Source: Chitinophaga niabensis (lineage in GTDB: Bacteria; Bacteroidota; Bacteroidia; Chitinophagales; Chitinophagaceae). Taken from it: a stretch of DNA of 64,000 nt. This document shows positions 16,990 to 25,925 of the stretch, piece after piece. The stretch covers positions 1,364,001-1,428,000 of the forward strand of contig NZ_FSRA01000002.1 in NCBI RefSeq assembly GCF_900129465.1, written 5' to 3'. Both the position numbers and the translations under genes were made by a program. The notes under the pieces were generated by a model. That model made no database searches, was not told where the DNA came from, and saw nothing but the letters and a program-made list of their open reading frames with translations. Each line of letters starts with the position of its first letter. The stretch's first letter is position 1.

Positions 16990-18531
16990 ATGGCCATTAT
17001 TGGTAATCTAATTTCCAGATCCCTGCGTATAAGAAAGCAGTTTACGTTCAAACTAGGGACGCCACGTCAATACCAGTTGCAGGTGTTACGGCGGTTAGTG
17101 GAAAAAGCCAAACATACACAGTTCGGTGAACATTACGGTTATGAGCAGATCCTCAACAGCCCTAACTGGGTGAGCCAGTTCCGGCAGAAGGTACCTGTGC
17201 ATAACTATAACAAGATGCATAGTGAGTGGTGGTACAAATGCCAGGAAGGGGTGGCCAACGTAAGCTGGCCTGAAAAGATCAAGTATTTTGCCCTGAGCTC
17301 CGGTACTTCTGAATCTGCCAGCAAGCATATCCCGGTTACAAAGGACATGCTGCGGACAGTGAAAAAAGTGGGCGTAAAGCAGCTGTACTCCATGGTGAAC
17401 TTCAATGTTCCGCCTAAATCCTTTGAAAAAGGGATCCTGATGCTGGGGGGGACTACTTCCCTGTTCGAGAAAGGGGATTATTATGAAGGAGATATGAGCG
17501 GTATCCAGGCTAAAAATATCCCCAAATGGTTCCGCCGTTTTTACAAACCTGGAGGGAACATTTCCAAAAAACCTAATTGGGAGCAACGGATAAAACTGAT
17601 CGTACGCAAAGCCCCGCAGTGGGATGTGGGTACGGTTTGCGGAGTACCTGCCTGGGTACAGATCGTACTGGAAGAGATCATCCGCTACCATAACGTTAAA
17701 AATATTCACGAAATATGGCCTAACCTGGCCATCTATATTCACGGTGGTGTAAGCTTTGAACCTTACCGGGAGAGTTTTCAGAAACTCCTGGGTAAACCTA
17801 TTAACTTCATTGAGACCTATATGGCCTCTGAAGGTTCTTTCGGTTTCCAGGCCCGCCCCGGTGTTAAGGGGATCAAACTGGTCCTTAATGCCGGTATTTT
17901 CTATGAATTCATTCCATTCAACGAAGAGAACTTTGATGCGGACGGGGAAGTAAAACCCAATCCGAAATCTTATATGATCCATGAGGTGGTGGAAGATGTG
18001 GAATATGCTGTGATGTTATCTACCTGCGCAGGCGCATGGCGTTACCTGATCGGTGATGTGGTGAAATTCACTTCCGTAAAGGAACATGAGATCACGATCG
18101 TGGGCCGTACCAAACAGTTCCTCAGCCTGGCCGGGGAGCATATGAGCATCGATAATATGAACAAGGCGATCGATATCGTGCAAAAGAAACTGGGGATCAA
18201 TATCCGTGAGTTCACGGTAGCGGGCCTCCCATATGAAAACCTCTTTGCACACCGCTGGTATATTGGAACGGATGCAGTAGATGTGGATGCCAATAAAGTG
18301 AGGGAGATCATAGACCAAACGATCTGCGAGGTGAATGATGACTATGCTGTGGAAAGGACCTCCGCACTGAAAGAAATATTTGTAGAAATATTACCCACCC
18401 AGGTATTTCTTGATTACCTGCGCTGTAAAGGAAAAGAAGGAGCCATGAATAAATTCCCGAGAGTGTTGAAAGGCGAGAAGCTGAAGGACTGGGAACAATT
18501 CCTGACCACTAAAGTTGCTGTGAAAGCATAA
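16990..18531 (+). CDS. GH3-family acyl-adenylating enzyme
   Basis: The 513-residue product belongs to the GH3 family of the adenylate-forming superfamily, known in plants for joining amino acids to auxin or jasmonate. The ATP-binding motif SSGTSESASKHIP lies at 103-115, followed by the YMASEG motif and WRYLIGDVVKF near residue 350. The start at 16990 (MAIIGNLISRS) fits the family; the frame is also open upstream to 16891. The bacterial substrate is unknown. A LysE-type exporter gene begins 14 bp downstream, so the pair may make and export an amino-acid conjugate (inference). Confidence 0.9.
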   Translation: MAIIGNLISRSLRIRKQFTFKLGTPRQYQLQVLRRLVEKAKHTQFGEHYGYEQILNSPNWVSQFRQKVPVHNYNKMHSEWWYKCQEGVANVSWPEKIKYFALSSGTSESASKHIPVTKDMLRTVKKVGVKQLYSMVNFNVPPKSFEKGILMLGGTTSLFEKGDYYEGDMSGIQAKNIPKWFRRFYKPGGNISKKPNWEQRIKLIVRKAPQWDVGTVCGVPAWVQIVLEEIIRYHNVKNIHEIWPNLAIYIHGGVSFEPYRESFQKLLGKPINFIETYMASEGSFGFQARPGVKGIKLVLNAGIFYEFIPFNEENFDADGEVKPNPKSYMIHEVVEDVEYAVMLSTCAGAWRYLIGDVVKFTSVKEHEITIVGRTKQFLSLAGEHMSIDNMNKAIDIVQKKLGINIREFTVAGLPYENLFAHRWYIGTDAVDVDANKVREIIDQTICEVNDDYAVERTSALKEIFVEILPTQVFLDYLRCKGKEGAMNKFPRVLKGEKLKDWEQFLTTKVAVKA

Positions 18532-18545
18532 CCAAGAAAGTTTAC

Positions 18546-19184
18546 ATGATTGCCTCTATCATTGCCGGATTAGGTTTGGGAATGTTTTTATCTGTATCGG
18601 TAGGGCCTGTTATTTTTGCTATCATCAAGTATAGCATCAGTAATGGATTCAGGGCTGGTATCAGTTTTGCGCTGGGTGTGTCCGGGAGTGATATCATGTT
18701 TGTATTGCTGGGTAATCTTGCCACATCTTTCATCAGCAACCTGGGTACCTACACTAAAACCATTGGTGTAAGTGGTGGTATCCTGCTGATCATGATGGGG
18801 ATCTATGGATTGCTGTTCAAAAAAGTAAAGATCACTACGGGAGATGAACGTCCTGAAATGTTCAGTACGCGTGATTATGCAAAGATCTGGCTGGGTGGTT
18901 TCCTGATGAATACCCTCAATCCCGGCGTGATCATTTTCTGGCTGGGGGTTTGTGTGGCGAATGCGCCTACCACTGTTGGCCACCGTGTTACGATGTATGC
19001 TGTTTGCCTGGCTTTTGTACTGGCGGCAGATATCCTCAAAGTGTTCGTGTCTGATAAGATCAGGCATAAACTAACCTTAACCAATGTGATCTGGCTGAAC
19101 CGTGTAGCGGGTGTATGTATGATCGTCTTTGGCCTGGTGCTGCTGTATAAGGTGCTGTTGGGCACAGGGCAGCTGACCCATTAA
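18546..19184 (+). CDS. LysE-family transporter
   Basis: This 212-residue inner-membrane protein has about six hydrophobic segments and the LysE/RhtB opening with a conserved GPV motif (GLGMFLSVSVGPVIFAIIK) and the later NPGVIIFWLGV. The family exports amino acids and related small molecules. It follows the GH3 gene with only 14 bp between them and is followed by a terminator, so the two are probably one transcription unit. The exported compound is not predictable from sequence alone. Confidence 0.88.
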   Translation: MIASIIAGLGLGMFLSVSVGPVIFAIIKYSISNGFRAGISFALGVSGSDIMFVLLGNLATSFISNLGTYTKTIGVSGGILLIMMGIYGLLFKKVKITTGDERPEMFSTRDYAKIWLGGFLMNTLNPGVIIFWLGVCVANAPTTVGHRVTMYAVCLAFVLAADILKVFVSDKIRHKLTLTNVIWLNRVAGVCMIVFGLVLLYKVLLGTGQLTH

Positions 19185-19224
19185 AATGTCAATTAACCAG
19201 AACCGTATAATTAATGCAGAAAGA

Positions 19225-19257
19225 AAAGAGAAGGCGTAATGCCTTCTCTTTTTATTT
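19225..19257 (+). terminator. intrinsic terminator of GH3-LysE
   Basis: AAAGAGAAGGC (19225-19235) pairs with GCCTTCTCTTT (19241-19251), then TTATTTT. The A-rich left flank means it may also work for the converging minus-strand gene. Confidence 0.85.
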
Positions 19258-19263
19258 TAAGAC

Positions 19264-19662
19264 TTAATTAGGTCTTACCAAAATACTGATGGGTGTTGCC
19301 CCGCCTGAAGCTATCCAGGTTTCAGAACCGGTAACAGTTCGTTCGTCACCATTTGAACTGGCTTTAATAATGAACTGGGCTATTACTTCTACTGCATATT
19401 CCCCGTCTGGTATGGTAGTGCCAAATGGGAGCGCTGTACCACCGAACCCACCAAAAACGGGGGAGGTATAAATTACGGTGCCGGTACTGATGTCCTTTAC
19501 TTTCACGTAGAACTGACCTGGAGGAGCTGAATAGCCGGGTTTTACGGCAACGGTGAAATTGTTAAAAACGGTTGCCGAGTTGGCATTTTTTGCGAAGGGT
19601 AAAATTAACAGCGCGAGGCAGGCGCAAAGGATCATGATGCCAGATAGATAGCGACGTTTCAT
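19264..19662 (-). CDS. small exported protein of unknown function
   Basis: The 132-residue product starts with a clear signal peptide (MKRRYLSGIMILCACLALLI, cleavage probably after about residue 29). The mature part is about 100 residues, rich in Gly, Thr, Val and Pro, with alternating hydrophobic residues that suggest a beta-sandwich. I do not recognise the family. The gene stands alone between two terminators. Confidence 0.65.
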   Translation of the reverse strand: MKRRYLSGIMILCACLALLILPFAKNANSATVFNNFTVAVKPGYSAPPGQFYVKVKDISTGTVIYTSPVFGGFGGTALPFGTTIPDGEYAVEVIAQFIIKASSNGDERTVTGSETWIASGGATPISILVRPN

Positions 19663-19764
19663 TTTATAGGATTTTGTGTTTAAGAAATGCGTGGGTTAAA
19701 AGGGTCTATTGGTTCACTGTGTTGTTCTTATATAAAAGGTAGTGATTTTAATCTTTAAAATAAA

Positions 19765-19796
19765 AAACCCGCAGACCTTTTTAGATCTGCGGGTTT
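19765..19796 (-). terminator. intrinsic terminator of korB
   Basis: An 11-bp stem, AAACCCGCAGA (19765-19775) with TCTGCGGGTTT (19786-19796), is followed on the minus strand by a T-rich tract. It ends the transcript arriving from korB. Confidence 0.85.
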
Positions 19797-19816
19797 CTAT
19801 TAACACAATATATTTA

Positions 19817-20860
19817 TCAAGCCAGGATGGTCCAGGTTTCATTACCTGCAATCAGCTTATCCAGATTGCCCGGGCCGCGTTTTGCGGTAGCTTCCTGTAA
19901 TTGTTGCGCCATGATATCATCATACGTTGGTCTGAAGATCTGGTAGAATACACCAAAAGGACGTGGCAAATGTCCTTCAATGCGTGGATCGTCGAACATG
20001 CGTGTGAGGATCTGGGCTTTACCAAAATCATTTTCATCATGGATCCAGAGGTCTGAAGCACTGAATCCGCTACCTTCTTCCAGGCTTACTACTTCAGGGC
20101 GATGGCCGTTCAGGCGGATACCTTTATTTTTCTGTGCACCGAAGATCAGCGGCTGGCCATGTTCTACGAAGATGGCTTCATCCTGTTTGCTGGATTTTTC
20201 CGTGAACACTTCAAAAGCACCATCGTTAAAGATGTTACAGTTCTGATAGATCTCCAGGAAGGAAGCACCTTTATGAGCATGACTGCGTTTCAGCATTTCC
20301 TGCAGGTGTTTGGGATCACGGTCCATACTACGTGCAATAAAAGTTGCATCTGCTCCCATGGCCAGGGCCATTGGATTGAACGGATGGTCGATACTGCCGA
20401 AGGGGGTACTTTTGGTGACCTTATTGGTTTCTGAAGTAGGTGAGTATTGTCCTTTTGTAAGACCGTAGATCTGGTTGTTGAACAACATGATGTTCACATC
20501 AAAATTACGGCGCAATAAGTGGATGGTATGGTTACCGCCAATGGAAAGACCATCTCCGTCTCCGGTAACGATCCACACGCTCAGTTCAGGGCGGGTAGCT
20601 TTCAAACCGGAAGCAATAGCAGTAGCACGGCCATGGATGGAGTGCATGCCATAGGTATTCATATAATAAGGAAAACGGGATGAACACCCGATACCGGAAA
20701 CGATCACAATATTCTCACGAGGTATACCTAAACCGGGCATGATGGTTTGTACCTGTTTCAATATGGAGTAATCCCCACAACCCGGGCACCAGCGTACTTC
20801 CTGGTCCGTTGTAAAATCCTTGGCCGTTAGTGGTTGCGGAGGGATAGTAGTTGTTGACAT
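19817..20860 (-). CDS. korB: 2-oxoacid:ferredoxin oxidoreductase, beta subunit
   Basis: This 347-residue protein is the thiamine-diphosphate-binding beta subunit of a 2-oxoglutarate- or pyruvate-type ferredoxin oxidoreductase. CPGCG (25-29), the TPP motif GDGDGLSIGGNH (100-111) and NNQIYGLTKGQ (128-138) are visible. The length and C-terminal extension resemble the two-subunit Kor type. The alpha subunit that must pair with it is not adjacent; upstream is a carboxymuconolactone-decarboxylase-like gene and downstream an unrelated exported protein. It has its own promoter at 20883-20912. Confidence 0.9.
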   Translation of the reverse strand: MSTTTIPPQPLTAKDFTTDQEVRWCPGCGDYSILKQVQTIMPGLGIPRENIVIVSGIGCSSRFPYYMNTYGMHSIHGRATAIASGLKATRPELSVWIVTGDGDGLSIGGNHTIHLLRRNFDVNIMLFNNQIYGLTKGQYSPTSETNKVTKSTPFGSIDHPFNPMALAMGADATFIARSMDRDPKHLQEMLKRSHAHKGASFLEIYQNCNIFNDGAFEVFTEKSSKQDEAIFVEHGQPLIFGAQKNKGIRLNGHRPEVVSLEEGSGFSASDLWIHDENDFGKAQILTRMFDDPRIEGHLPRPFGVFYQIFRPTYDDIMAQQLQEATAKRGPGNLDKLIAGNETWTILA

Positions 20861-20882
20861 CTTATTATGGAAATTTTATAAT

Positions 20883-20912
20883 CAAAGTTACGAATTCACG
20901 AGCTCTTCCCAA
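20883..20912 (-). promoter_or_regulatory. consensus promoter of korB
   Basis: On the minus strand TTG (20912-20910), 19 bp, and TAACTTTG (20890-20883) match the Bacteroidota promoter exactly. It overlaps the last codons of the upstream gene, and gives a leader of about 18 nt for korB. Confidence 0.75.
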
Positions 20913-21232
20913 TATTCTGCTGCGCGGCGTGTATGTGGAATAACGATGGTACCGCCTACGATATTGGCTACAGCAAAGATCTCATAGATCTCTGTGGTAG
21001 AAATGCCTTGCTCATGACATTTACCGAGATGATATTTGATACAATCGTCGCAACGGAGTACCATAGAAGCCACCAGGCCCAGCATTTCCTTGGTTTTGGT
21101 GCTGAGGGCGCCTTCCGCATAGGTATTGGTATCCAGGTTAAAGAGCCGGTTGATCACCAGGTTCTGCTTTCCCAGGATCACCTCATTCATTTTGGCCCTG
21201 TACTCGTCAAATTCCTTCACTAGCTCGCTCAT
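20888..21232 (-). CDS. carboxymuconolactone decarboxylase/AhpD-like protein
   Basis: The 114-residue product has the CxxC-x3-H signature of the CMD/AhpD fold (CDDCIKYH: Cys61, Cys64, His68). In AhpD this pair drives peroxide reduction; in many small homologues the role is unknown. I start at the ATG at 21232 (MSELVKEFDEYRAKMNEV); the frame is open upstream to 21295, but the extra residues do not look like this family. The stop codon overlaps the korB promoter. Confidence 0.85.
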   Translation of the reverse strand: MSELVKEFDEYRAKMNEVILGKQNLVINRLFNLDTNTYAEGALSTKTKEMLGLVASMVLRCDDCIKYHLGKCHEQGISTTEIYEIFAVANIVGGTIVIPHTRRAAEYWEELVNS

Positions 21233-21322
21233 AAGTGCATATTTATCAAAGGGTAGCGTTAAAGTTACAAAATAAATGGCTGCAAAGATAGGCATTAATC
21301 TACTGATACAGTAGGATAATCG

Positions 21323-23074
21323 TCATAAGGTGTTCTCTTCCCCGGCTGTGGCTACAAAATCCTTGATCCCCAGTACGATCTTGTCTGCCATCCTTTGGCG
21401 GAAAGCAGGGTCCAGGATCTTCATTTCGTCTTCCGGGTTGCTGAGGAACACGGTTTCCACCAGTACATTGGGATATTCTGTAGGGCTGTTCAGTGCAAAG
21501 TTGAAGCTGCCCACATTCCCGAATTCGTTCAAACCCAGTTCCAGCATGTGTTTATAGATGAACTGGCTGAGGGGGCGGAACCCGATGTGTTTGTAATAAG
21601 TGCTGGTACCCTTGATGCGGATAGGATCTGCGGAAGAATTCAGGTGAATGCTCACCAGCAGGTCCGGATCTTTATCCCGGTAAGAAAGGATGCGGTAGTT
21701 GTTTTCCACGTAAGAATCGTTCAGCCTGGTCATGAGTACCCTTGCTCCTTCCGCTCTCAGGGATAGCTGCAAAGCATTGGCCACCGCCAGGGCTATTTCC
21801 TTTTCATAAACGCCTGTTGGGCCCTGGGCGCCAAGATTGCTGCCACCATGGCCTGCATCCACTGCGATGGTAAGGTTCCCCAGGCCGGATTGAGCAGGTG
21901 GCCGTTTAACCTTTACCGTTAAGGTACTGCCGTTATAATAGATCTGGTAACCCCAGGATTGTTTGTGTTTCAATTCAATGGTCACGCGCAGGATATCATC
22001 TTCCACCTGTTCGTAATACACATTCTTTATCTCTTTTGAGCTTTCGAGCTGTGCGATCCAGTTGGTATTAACGGTGGCGCCAAAAACATCTACCACTATG
22101 CGGGAAGGGTCTAACTGCTGACTGCTGCGGTAAGGCAGTTTTTGTGTAAGGCCCACGGTCACATAATCAAACTTTTCATCTCCCCACACCCGCCAGGAAT
22201 GGGTTAAAGAGGAAGGCGGAAAAGTACCGGCAGGCTGGAGCCTCACCATTTCCTGCGGGATATATGCAGAGAAGGTTTTGGATAATTTAACCCGGTAATC
22301 GCCATCCACTTTACCGGTGATATTGAGATAAATGGCCGTATCCAGGTAACCTACTTTGGCTCCGCCGAGGCGGTCTTCTCCCAATCCGTATTTCAGGAAA
22401 GGTGCATCCCCGGTGGTTTTCCCGATAAGTGGCTGCGTTTGCGGATCTATGAAATTAAAAACGTTGCCGGTGCTGCGGCGCACTTCTGTTTCCGTTGTTT
22501 TGAGGGTAACAGGAATGGTGCGTCCATTGATCAACGGATCGTTGCACTGTACTGTGTAAGTGCCCTGGTAGATCCCGGGCATGGTATTACCGATCAGTTC
22601 TGTTAAAAGGAAATTGTTGCCTACAGTTACGGTGCCGCCGGGTTGTGCTTTCACCTGGAATTTGATGAGATCGCCGGGCGCCACAGTGAGATTGCCTTCC
22701 GGGTAGGTACGGATGTAAGCAATGTTGGCGGAAGTAACAGGCTGCGGGGCCTGTGGGATATTGTAAGAGAAGTAAACTTTTCTAAGGATGGAATCGCCAT
22801 TGGGGCCAACAGATTTTATTTCAAATTCATTGCTTCCCTCTTCCAGCTCCACTTCAATGGCAAAGGCACCGGTGGGATACACCTTTTGCACTTCGTCGTT
22901 TACATACACCCTGCATGTTTTACAGGTGCTGCCTACCAGGAACTGGCGTGTGGCGGTTACCGCGTTGTTTTGTTTGCCGGGCTGGGTAAGCCTGATAAAG
23001 CTTCTTTCCTGTGCCCATGCCTGTTGCATCAGCATCGTTGCCAATAACAGGATTCCTCCTAACCGTTTCTTCAT
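21323..23074 (-). CDS. exported N-acetylmuramoyl-L-alanine amidase
   Basis: This 583-residue protein starts with a signal peptide (MKKRLGGILLLATMLMQQAWAQ) and ends with an Amidase_3 domain (about 400-575). Zinc ligands appear in VDAGHGG (His), GVYEKE (Glu) and SIHLNS (His), and the catalytic Glu in VETVFLSNPED. The enzyme cleaves the bond between MurNAc and L-Ala in periplasmic peptidoglycan and usually acts in cell separation. The N-terminal 380 residues are beta-rich, with no recognised repeat, and are longer than in E. coli AmiC. The gene appears to be single. Confidence 0.92.
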   Translation of the reverse strand: MKKRLGGILLLATMLMQQAWAQERSFIRLTQPGKQNNAVTATRQFLVGSTCKTCRVYVNDEVQKVYPTGAFAIEVELEEGSNEFEIKSVGPNGDSILRKVYFSYNIPQAPQPVTSANIAYIRTYPEGNLTVAPGDLIKFQVKAQPGGTVTVGNNFLLTELIGNTMPGIYQGTYTVQCNDPLINGRTIPVTLKTTETEVRRSTGNVFNFIDPQTQPLIGKTTGDAPFLKYGLGEDRLGGAKVGYLDTAIYLNITGKVDGDYRVKLSKTFSAYIPQEMVRLQPAGTFPPSSLTHSWRVWGDEKFDYVTVGLTQKLPYRSSQQLDPSRIVVDVFGATVNTNWIAQLESSKEIKNVYYEQVEDDILRVTIELKHKQSWGYQIYYNGSTLTVKVKRPPAQSGLGNLTIAVDAGHGGSNLGAQGPTGVYEKEIALAVANALQLSLRAEGARVLMTRLNDSYVENNYRILSYRDKDPDLLVSIHLNSSADPIRIKGTSTYYKHIGFRPLSQFIYKHMLELGLNEFGNVGSFNFALNSPTEYPNVLVETVFLSNPEDEMKILDPAFRQRMADKIVLGIKDFVATAGEENTL

Positions 23075-23141
23075 ACAGTCTAAAATTAATTATTTCATCC
23101 GTGATTTCCATTCCCAAAGCGGCAGAGGTTATTTAAAAGCA

Positions 23142-23176
23142 CACAGGGAACAAAGGCGAGGCCCTTATTCCCTGTG
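23142..23176 (-). terminator. intrinsic terminator of the acyl-CoA dehydrogenase gene
   Basis: CACAGGGAA (23142-23150) pairs with TTCCCTGTG (23168-23176); on the minus strand the hairpin is followed by a short T-rich tract. The inner part can pair further. Confidence 0.6.
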
Positions 23177-23200
23177 GATTTTTATGCGTTGCTGAGCATC

Positions 23201-24994
23201 TTAAAAACTATACTTGTTATCGGCGATCAATTTGGCGGCAATCCTTCTGCGGGCTTCTTTGGTGTTGAAGGCTTCTGTTTTGGTGAAGCGTTTCAGGCCC
23301 AGCAGCATCATGCGTTGTTCATCTCCTTCTGCAAAACCATTGATGGCATCTTTACCGGATTTATTTACACGGTCTGCTGCATCTGTGAGATAAGTACGTA
23401 CCATATCTATTTGCAGGGCTACTGCTTCTTCTCCGCGAAGCGCTGCGAGTTTGATCACACGGAGCAGTGCGCTTTCGCTGACAAAGGTTTCAATGGCCAT
23501 GTCCGCAATGTTCATGAGTATTTCCTGCTCGGTATCTATCTTCATCATGAGTTTTTGCACAGCACCGCCGGCAGCCATGAGGATGGCCTTTTTCATGTTG
23601 AGGATGATCTTCTTTTCTTTTGCGAATGCGCCTTCATCTTCATTGCCAAAGTCCGGAATGCTCATGAGTTCTTTCATGACGTTCATGGCAGGCGTCATCA
23701 GGTCCAGTTTTCCTTTCATGGCACGTTTCAACGTCATGTCCAGTGTGAGGAGGCGGTTGATTTCGTTGGTGCCCTCAAAGATGCGGTTGATGCGGGAATC
23801 CCTGTAGGCTTTGGAGATCACGTATTCATCGCTGAACCCGTTACCACCATGTACCTGTACACCTTCATCCACAACATAGTCCAGTACTTCGGAGCCATTC
23901 ACTTTGAGCATGGCACATTCCACGGCGTATTCCTCTGCGGCACCCAGCAGGGCTTCATTGAAAGCTTTGCCTTCTGCCAGCAGTTCCTGTTCTTTCTGAT
24001 CGATCAGCTGTGCGGTGCGGTAGAGCGCAGATTCGCAAACCCACAGGCGGATGGCTGCTTCGGCGAGCTTATGTTTGATAGCGCCGAAATTAGCGATGGG
24101 TTGTTTGAACTGTTCGCGGGTATTGGCATATTGAATGGTGATGTTCAAACTGCCTTTGGCTCCACCCAGTGCGGCTGCGCAGAGTTTAAGGCGACCAATA
24201 TTAAGGATGTTGAAAGCGATCAGGTGGCCTTTCCCAATTTCGCCGAGTACATTTTCCACAGGTACCTGTGCGTCCTGGAAATAGATCTGGCGGGTAGAGG
24301 AGCCTTTGATCCCCATTTTATGTTCTTCCGCGCCCAGTGTGAAACCGGGGGTATCTTTATCTACAATGAAGGCGGTGAATTTATCGCCGTCTATTTTTGC
24401 GAATACGGTGAACACATCTGCAAAACCGGAATTGGTGATCCAGCATTTTTGCCCGTTGATGAGATAAAACTTCCCGTCTGCACTCAATTTGGCGGTTGTT
24501 TTGGCGCTTAAGGCATCAGAGCCGGAATTGGGTTCTGTGAGCGCATAGGCCCCTTTCATTTCACCGGAGCCGAGTTTGGGAATGTATTTGTTCTTTTGGG
24601 CATCAGTGCCAAAGTAGAGGATGGGTAAGGAGCCAATGCCTGTATGTGCAGCCATGGCCACGGAGAAAGAGTGGCCGGCACCCAGGGCTTCATTGATGAG
24701 TGTGGCAGTGATGAAGTCTTTCCCCAGCCCGCCGTAGGATTCCGGGAATGCAGCTCCAAGGAGGCCTTGTTCTCCTGCTTTATCCAGCAGGGAAGGCATG
24801 AGGCCTTCTTCCAGTTTATCCAGCCTTTCCAGCACAGGCGTCACTTCTTTGGCCACGAATTGTTCGGCCATTTCCTTGATCATCAACTGTTCTTCAGAAA
24901 AATCTTCGGGAATAAAAACCTCGGAGGCCACTGACTCTTTAACGAGGAACTCTGCACCTTTCAGGGCTGCTTTACTGTTAACCACGGTATCCAT
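23201..24994 (-). CDS. long acyl-CoA dehydrogenase family protein
   Basis: This 597-residue flavoenzyme catalyses alpha-beta dehydrogenation of acyl-CoA in fatty-acid oxidation. Family motifs include YALTEPNSGSDA, KCWITNSGFADVF, the Arg-rich region around ANTREQFKQPI, VQVHGGNGFSDEY and IFEGTNEINRLL. It is about 200 residues longer than medium-chain enzymes; the C-terminal extension (about 420-597) resembles very-long-chain types. A TTTG-N19-TAAATTAC promoter-like site lies upstream (25047-25017, minus). The gene is monocistronic, divergent from the hydrolase-GT2 pair. Confidence 0.93.
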   Translation of the reverse strand: MDTVVNSKAALKGAEFLVKESVASEVFIPEDFSEEQLMIKEMAEQFVAKEVTPVLERLDKLEEGLMPSLLDKAGEQGLLGAAFPESYGGLGKDFITATLINEALGAGHSFSVAMAAHTGIGSLPILYFGTDAQKNKYIPKLGSGEMKGAYALTEPNSGSDALSAKTTAKLSADGKFYLINGQKCWITNSGFADVFTVFAKIDGDKFTAFIVDKDTPGFTLGAEEHKMGIKGSSTRQIYFQDAQVPVENVLGEIGKGHLIAFNILNIGRLKLCAAALGGAKGSLNITIQYANTREQFKQPIANFGAIKHKLAEAAIRLWVCESALYRTAQLIDQKEQELLAEGKAFNEALLGAAEEYAVECAMLKVNGSEVLDYVVDEGVQVHGGNGFSDEYVISKAYRDSRINRIFEGTNEINRLLTLDMTLKRAMKGKLDLMTPAMNVMKELMSIPDFGNEDEGAFAKEKKIILNMKKAILMAAGGAVQKLMMKIDTEQEILMNIADMAIETFVSESALLRVIKLAALRGEEAVALQIDMVRTYLTDAADRVNKSGKDAINGFAEGDEQRMMLLGLKRFTKTEAFNTKEARRRIAAKLIADNKYSF

Positions 24995-25016
24995 CTTGCG
25001 TATTTTTAGTCTACTC

Positions 25017-25047
25017 GTAATTTACCGAGTTTATAGCAATTGGCAAA
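25017..25047 (-). promoter_or_regulatory. probable promoter of the acyl-CoA dehydrogenase gene
   Basis: On the minus strand TTTG (25047-25044), 19 bp and TAAATTAC (25024-25017) fit the promoter spacing. The -7 element has two mismatches to TAnnTTTG. Confidence 0.4.
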
Positions 25048-25049
25048 TT

Positions 25050-25075
25050 CAATTACGAATTAACAATTACGAATT
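25050..25075. repeat. 12-bp tandem direct repeat CAATTACGAATT
   Basis: CAATTACGAATT occurs at 25050-25061 and again at 25064-25075, with 2 bp between. It lies in the divergent intergenic region upstream of the acyl-CoA dehydrogenase and hydrolase genes. The core TACGAATT also occurs in the intergenic regions near 16946 and 20889. Confidence 0.7.
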
Positions 25076-25116
25076 TCGAGTCGTAGATTTGTTAATTACC
25101 AAAAGGCCATGCAGGA

Positions 25117-25923
25117 TTGAAACTCTCCATACCATATCTGCAAAGTACATTTTCCGGGATCGTTGCTGGTTCAGGGGAGGAGCTCCTGATCTGTTTTCAT
25201 GGCTTTGGGGAAAGCGCATCGCATTTTAGTTGTATAGAACCTGCGCTGGGCAATAACTTTACGATTGTGGCGTTAGATATGCCCTTTCATGGGAATACCC
25301 TGTGGCAGGAGAACAGGAGCTTTGAGAAAAACGACCTGGAAGCGCTGATCGGAAAAATATTGGAAAGGTTTGGCAAACAAAGGTTCTCCCTTCTGGGTTA
25401 TAGTATGGGTGGCAGACTGGCCATGTGTGCTGTGGAAAGGATGGCTTCCCGGATCGGGCACCTGGTACTGGTGGCACCGGACGGTCTGAAAAATAATCCC
25501 TGGCATATGTTTGCCACGCAAACAAGGATAGGCAACCGCGTTTTTGCATACAATACCCGGAATCCGGCTCTCTTCTTCAGACTGCTTACCTTGTGGCGCC
25601 GTTGGGGCCTGCTGAATGAAAGTGTGTACAAGTTTGCTTTTTACAGTATGGATAAGCTGGACAAGCGCCAGCTGGTATATAACGTTTGGACCAACATGCG
25701 GAGAATGATGCCTTCCAAGCGAAAATGTAAACGTCTATTGGCACAATATAATATTGACACAGTCTTATTCTTCGGAAGGTTCGACCGTGTGATACCTCCG
25801 GCTTTCGGAGCGCGTTTTGCAGACGGTTCTTTTCCCTGCAAGCTGGTAGTGCTTGAAAAAGGCCACCAGCTTTTATCAGAAGAACTGGGATTTATTATCA
25901 GTCAAAATATCAGGAGTAAGTAA
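25117..25923 (+). CDS. alpha/beta hydrolase
   Basis: This 268-residue protein has the nucleophile elbow GYSMGG (Ser96), an oxyanion loop HGFGES, and probable Asp223 (GRFDRVIPP) and His250 (EKGHQLL), completing the triad. The substrate cannot be told. No ATG is available before the conserved N-terminus: an in-frame stop lies at 25093-25095, and the TTG at 25117 is the only usual start codon. A GT2 gene follows 2 bp after the stop, so the two are likely cotranscribed. TAGATTTG at 25084-25091 may be the -7 element. Confidence 0.85.
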   Translation: MKLSIPYLQSTFSGIVAGSGEELLICFHGFGESASHFSCIEPALGNNFTIVALDMPFHGNTLWQENRSFEKNDLEALIGKILERFGKQRFSLLGYSMGGRLAMCAVERMASRIGHLVLVAPDGLKNNPWHMFATQTRIGNRVFAYNTRNPALFFRLLTLWRRWGLLNESVYKFAFYSMDKLDKRQLVYNVWTNMRRMMPSKRKCKRLLAQYNIDTVLFFGRFDRVIPPAFGARFADGSFPCKLVVLEKGHQLLSEELGFIISQNIRSK

Positions 25924-25925
25924 GC

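Noticed and set aside
17095..17982. A 295-codon open frame on the minus strand
   Set aside because: It is antisense to the GH3 gene, whose frame is fully conserved; a coding shadow.
23174..24511. A 445-codon open frame on the plus strand
   Set aside because: It is the antisense of the acyl-CoA dehydrogenase gene, rich in Phe, His and Cys, with no recognisable domain; a coding shadow.
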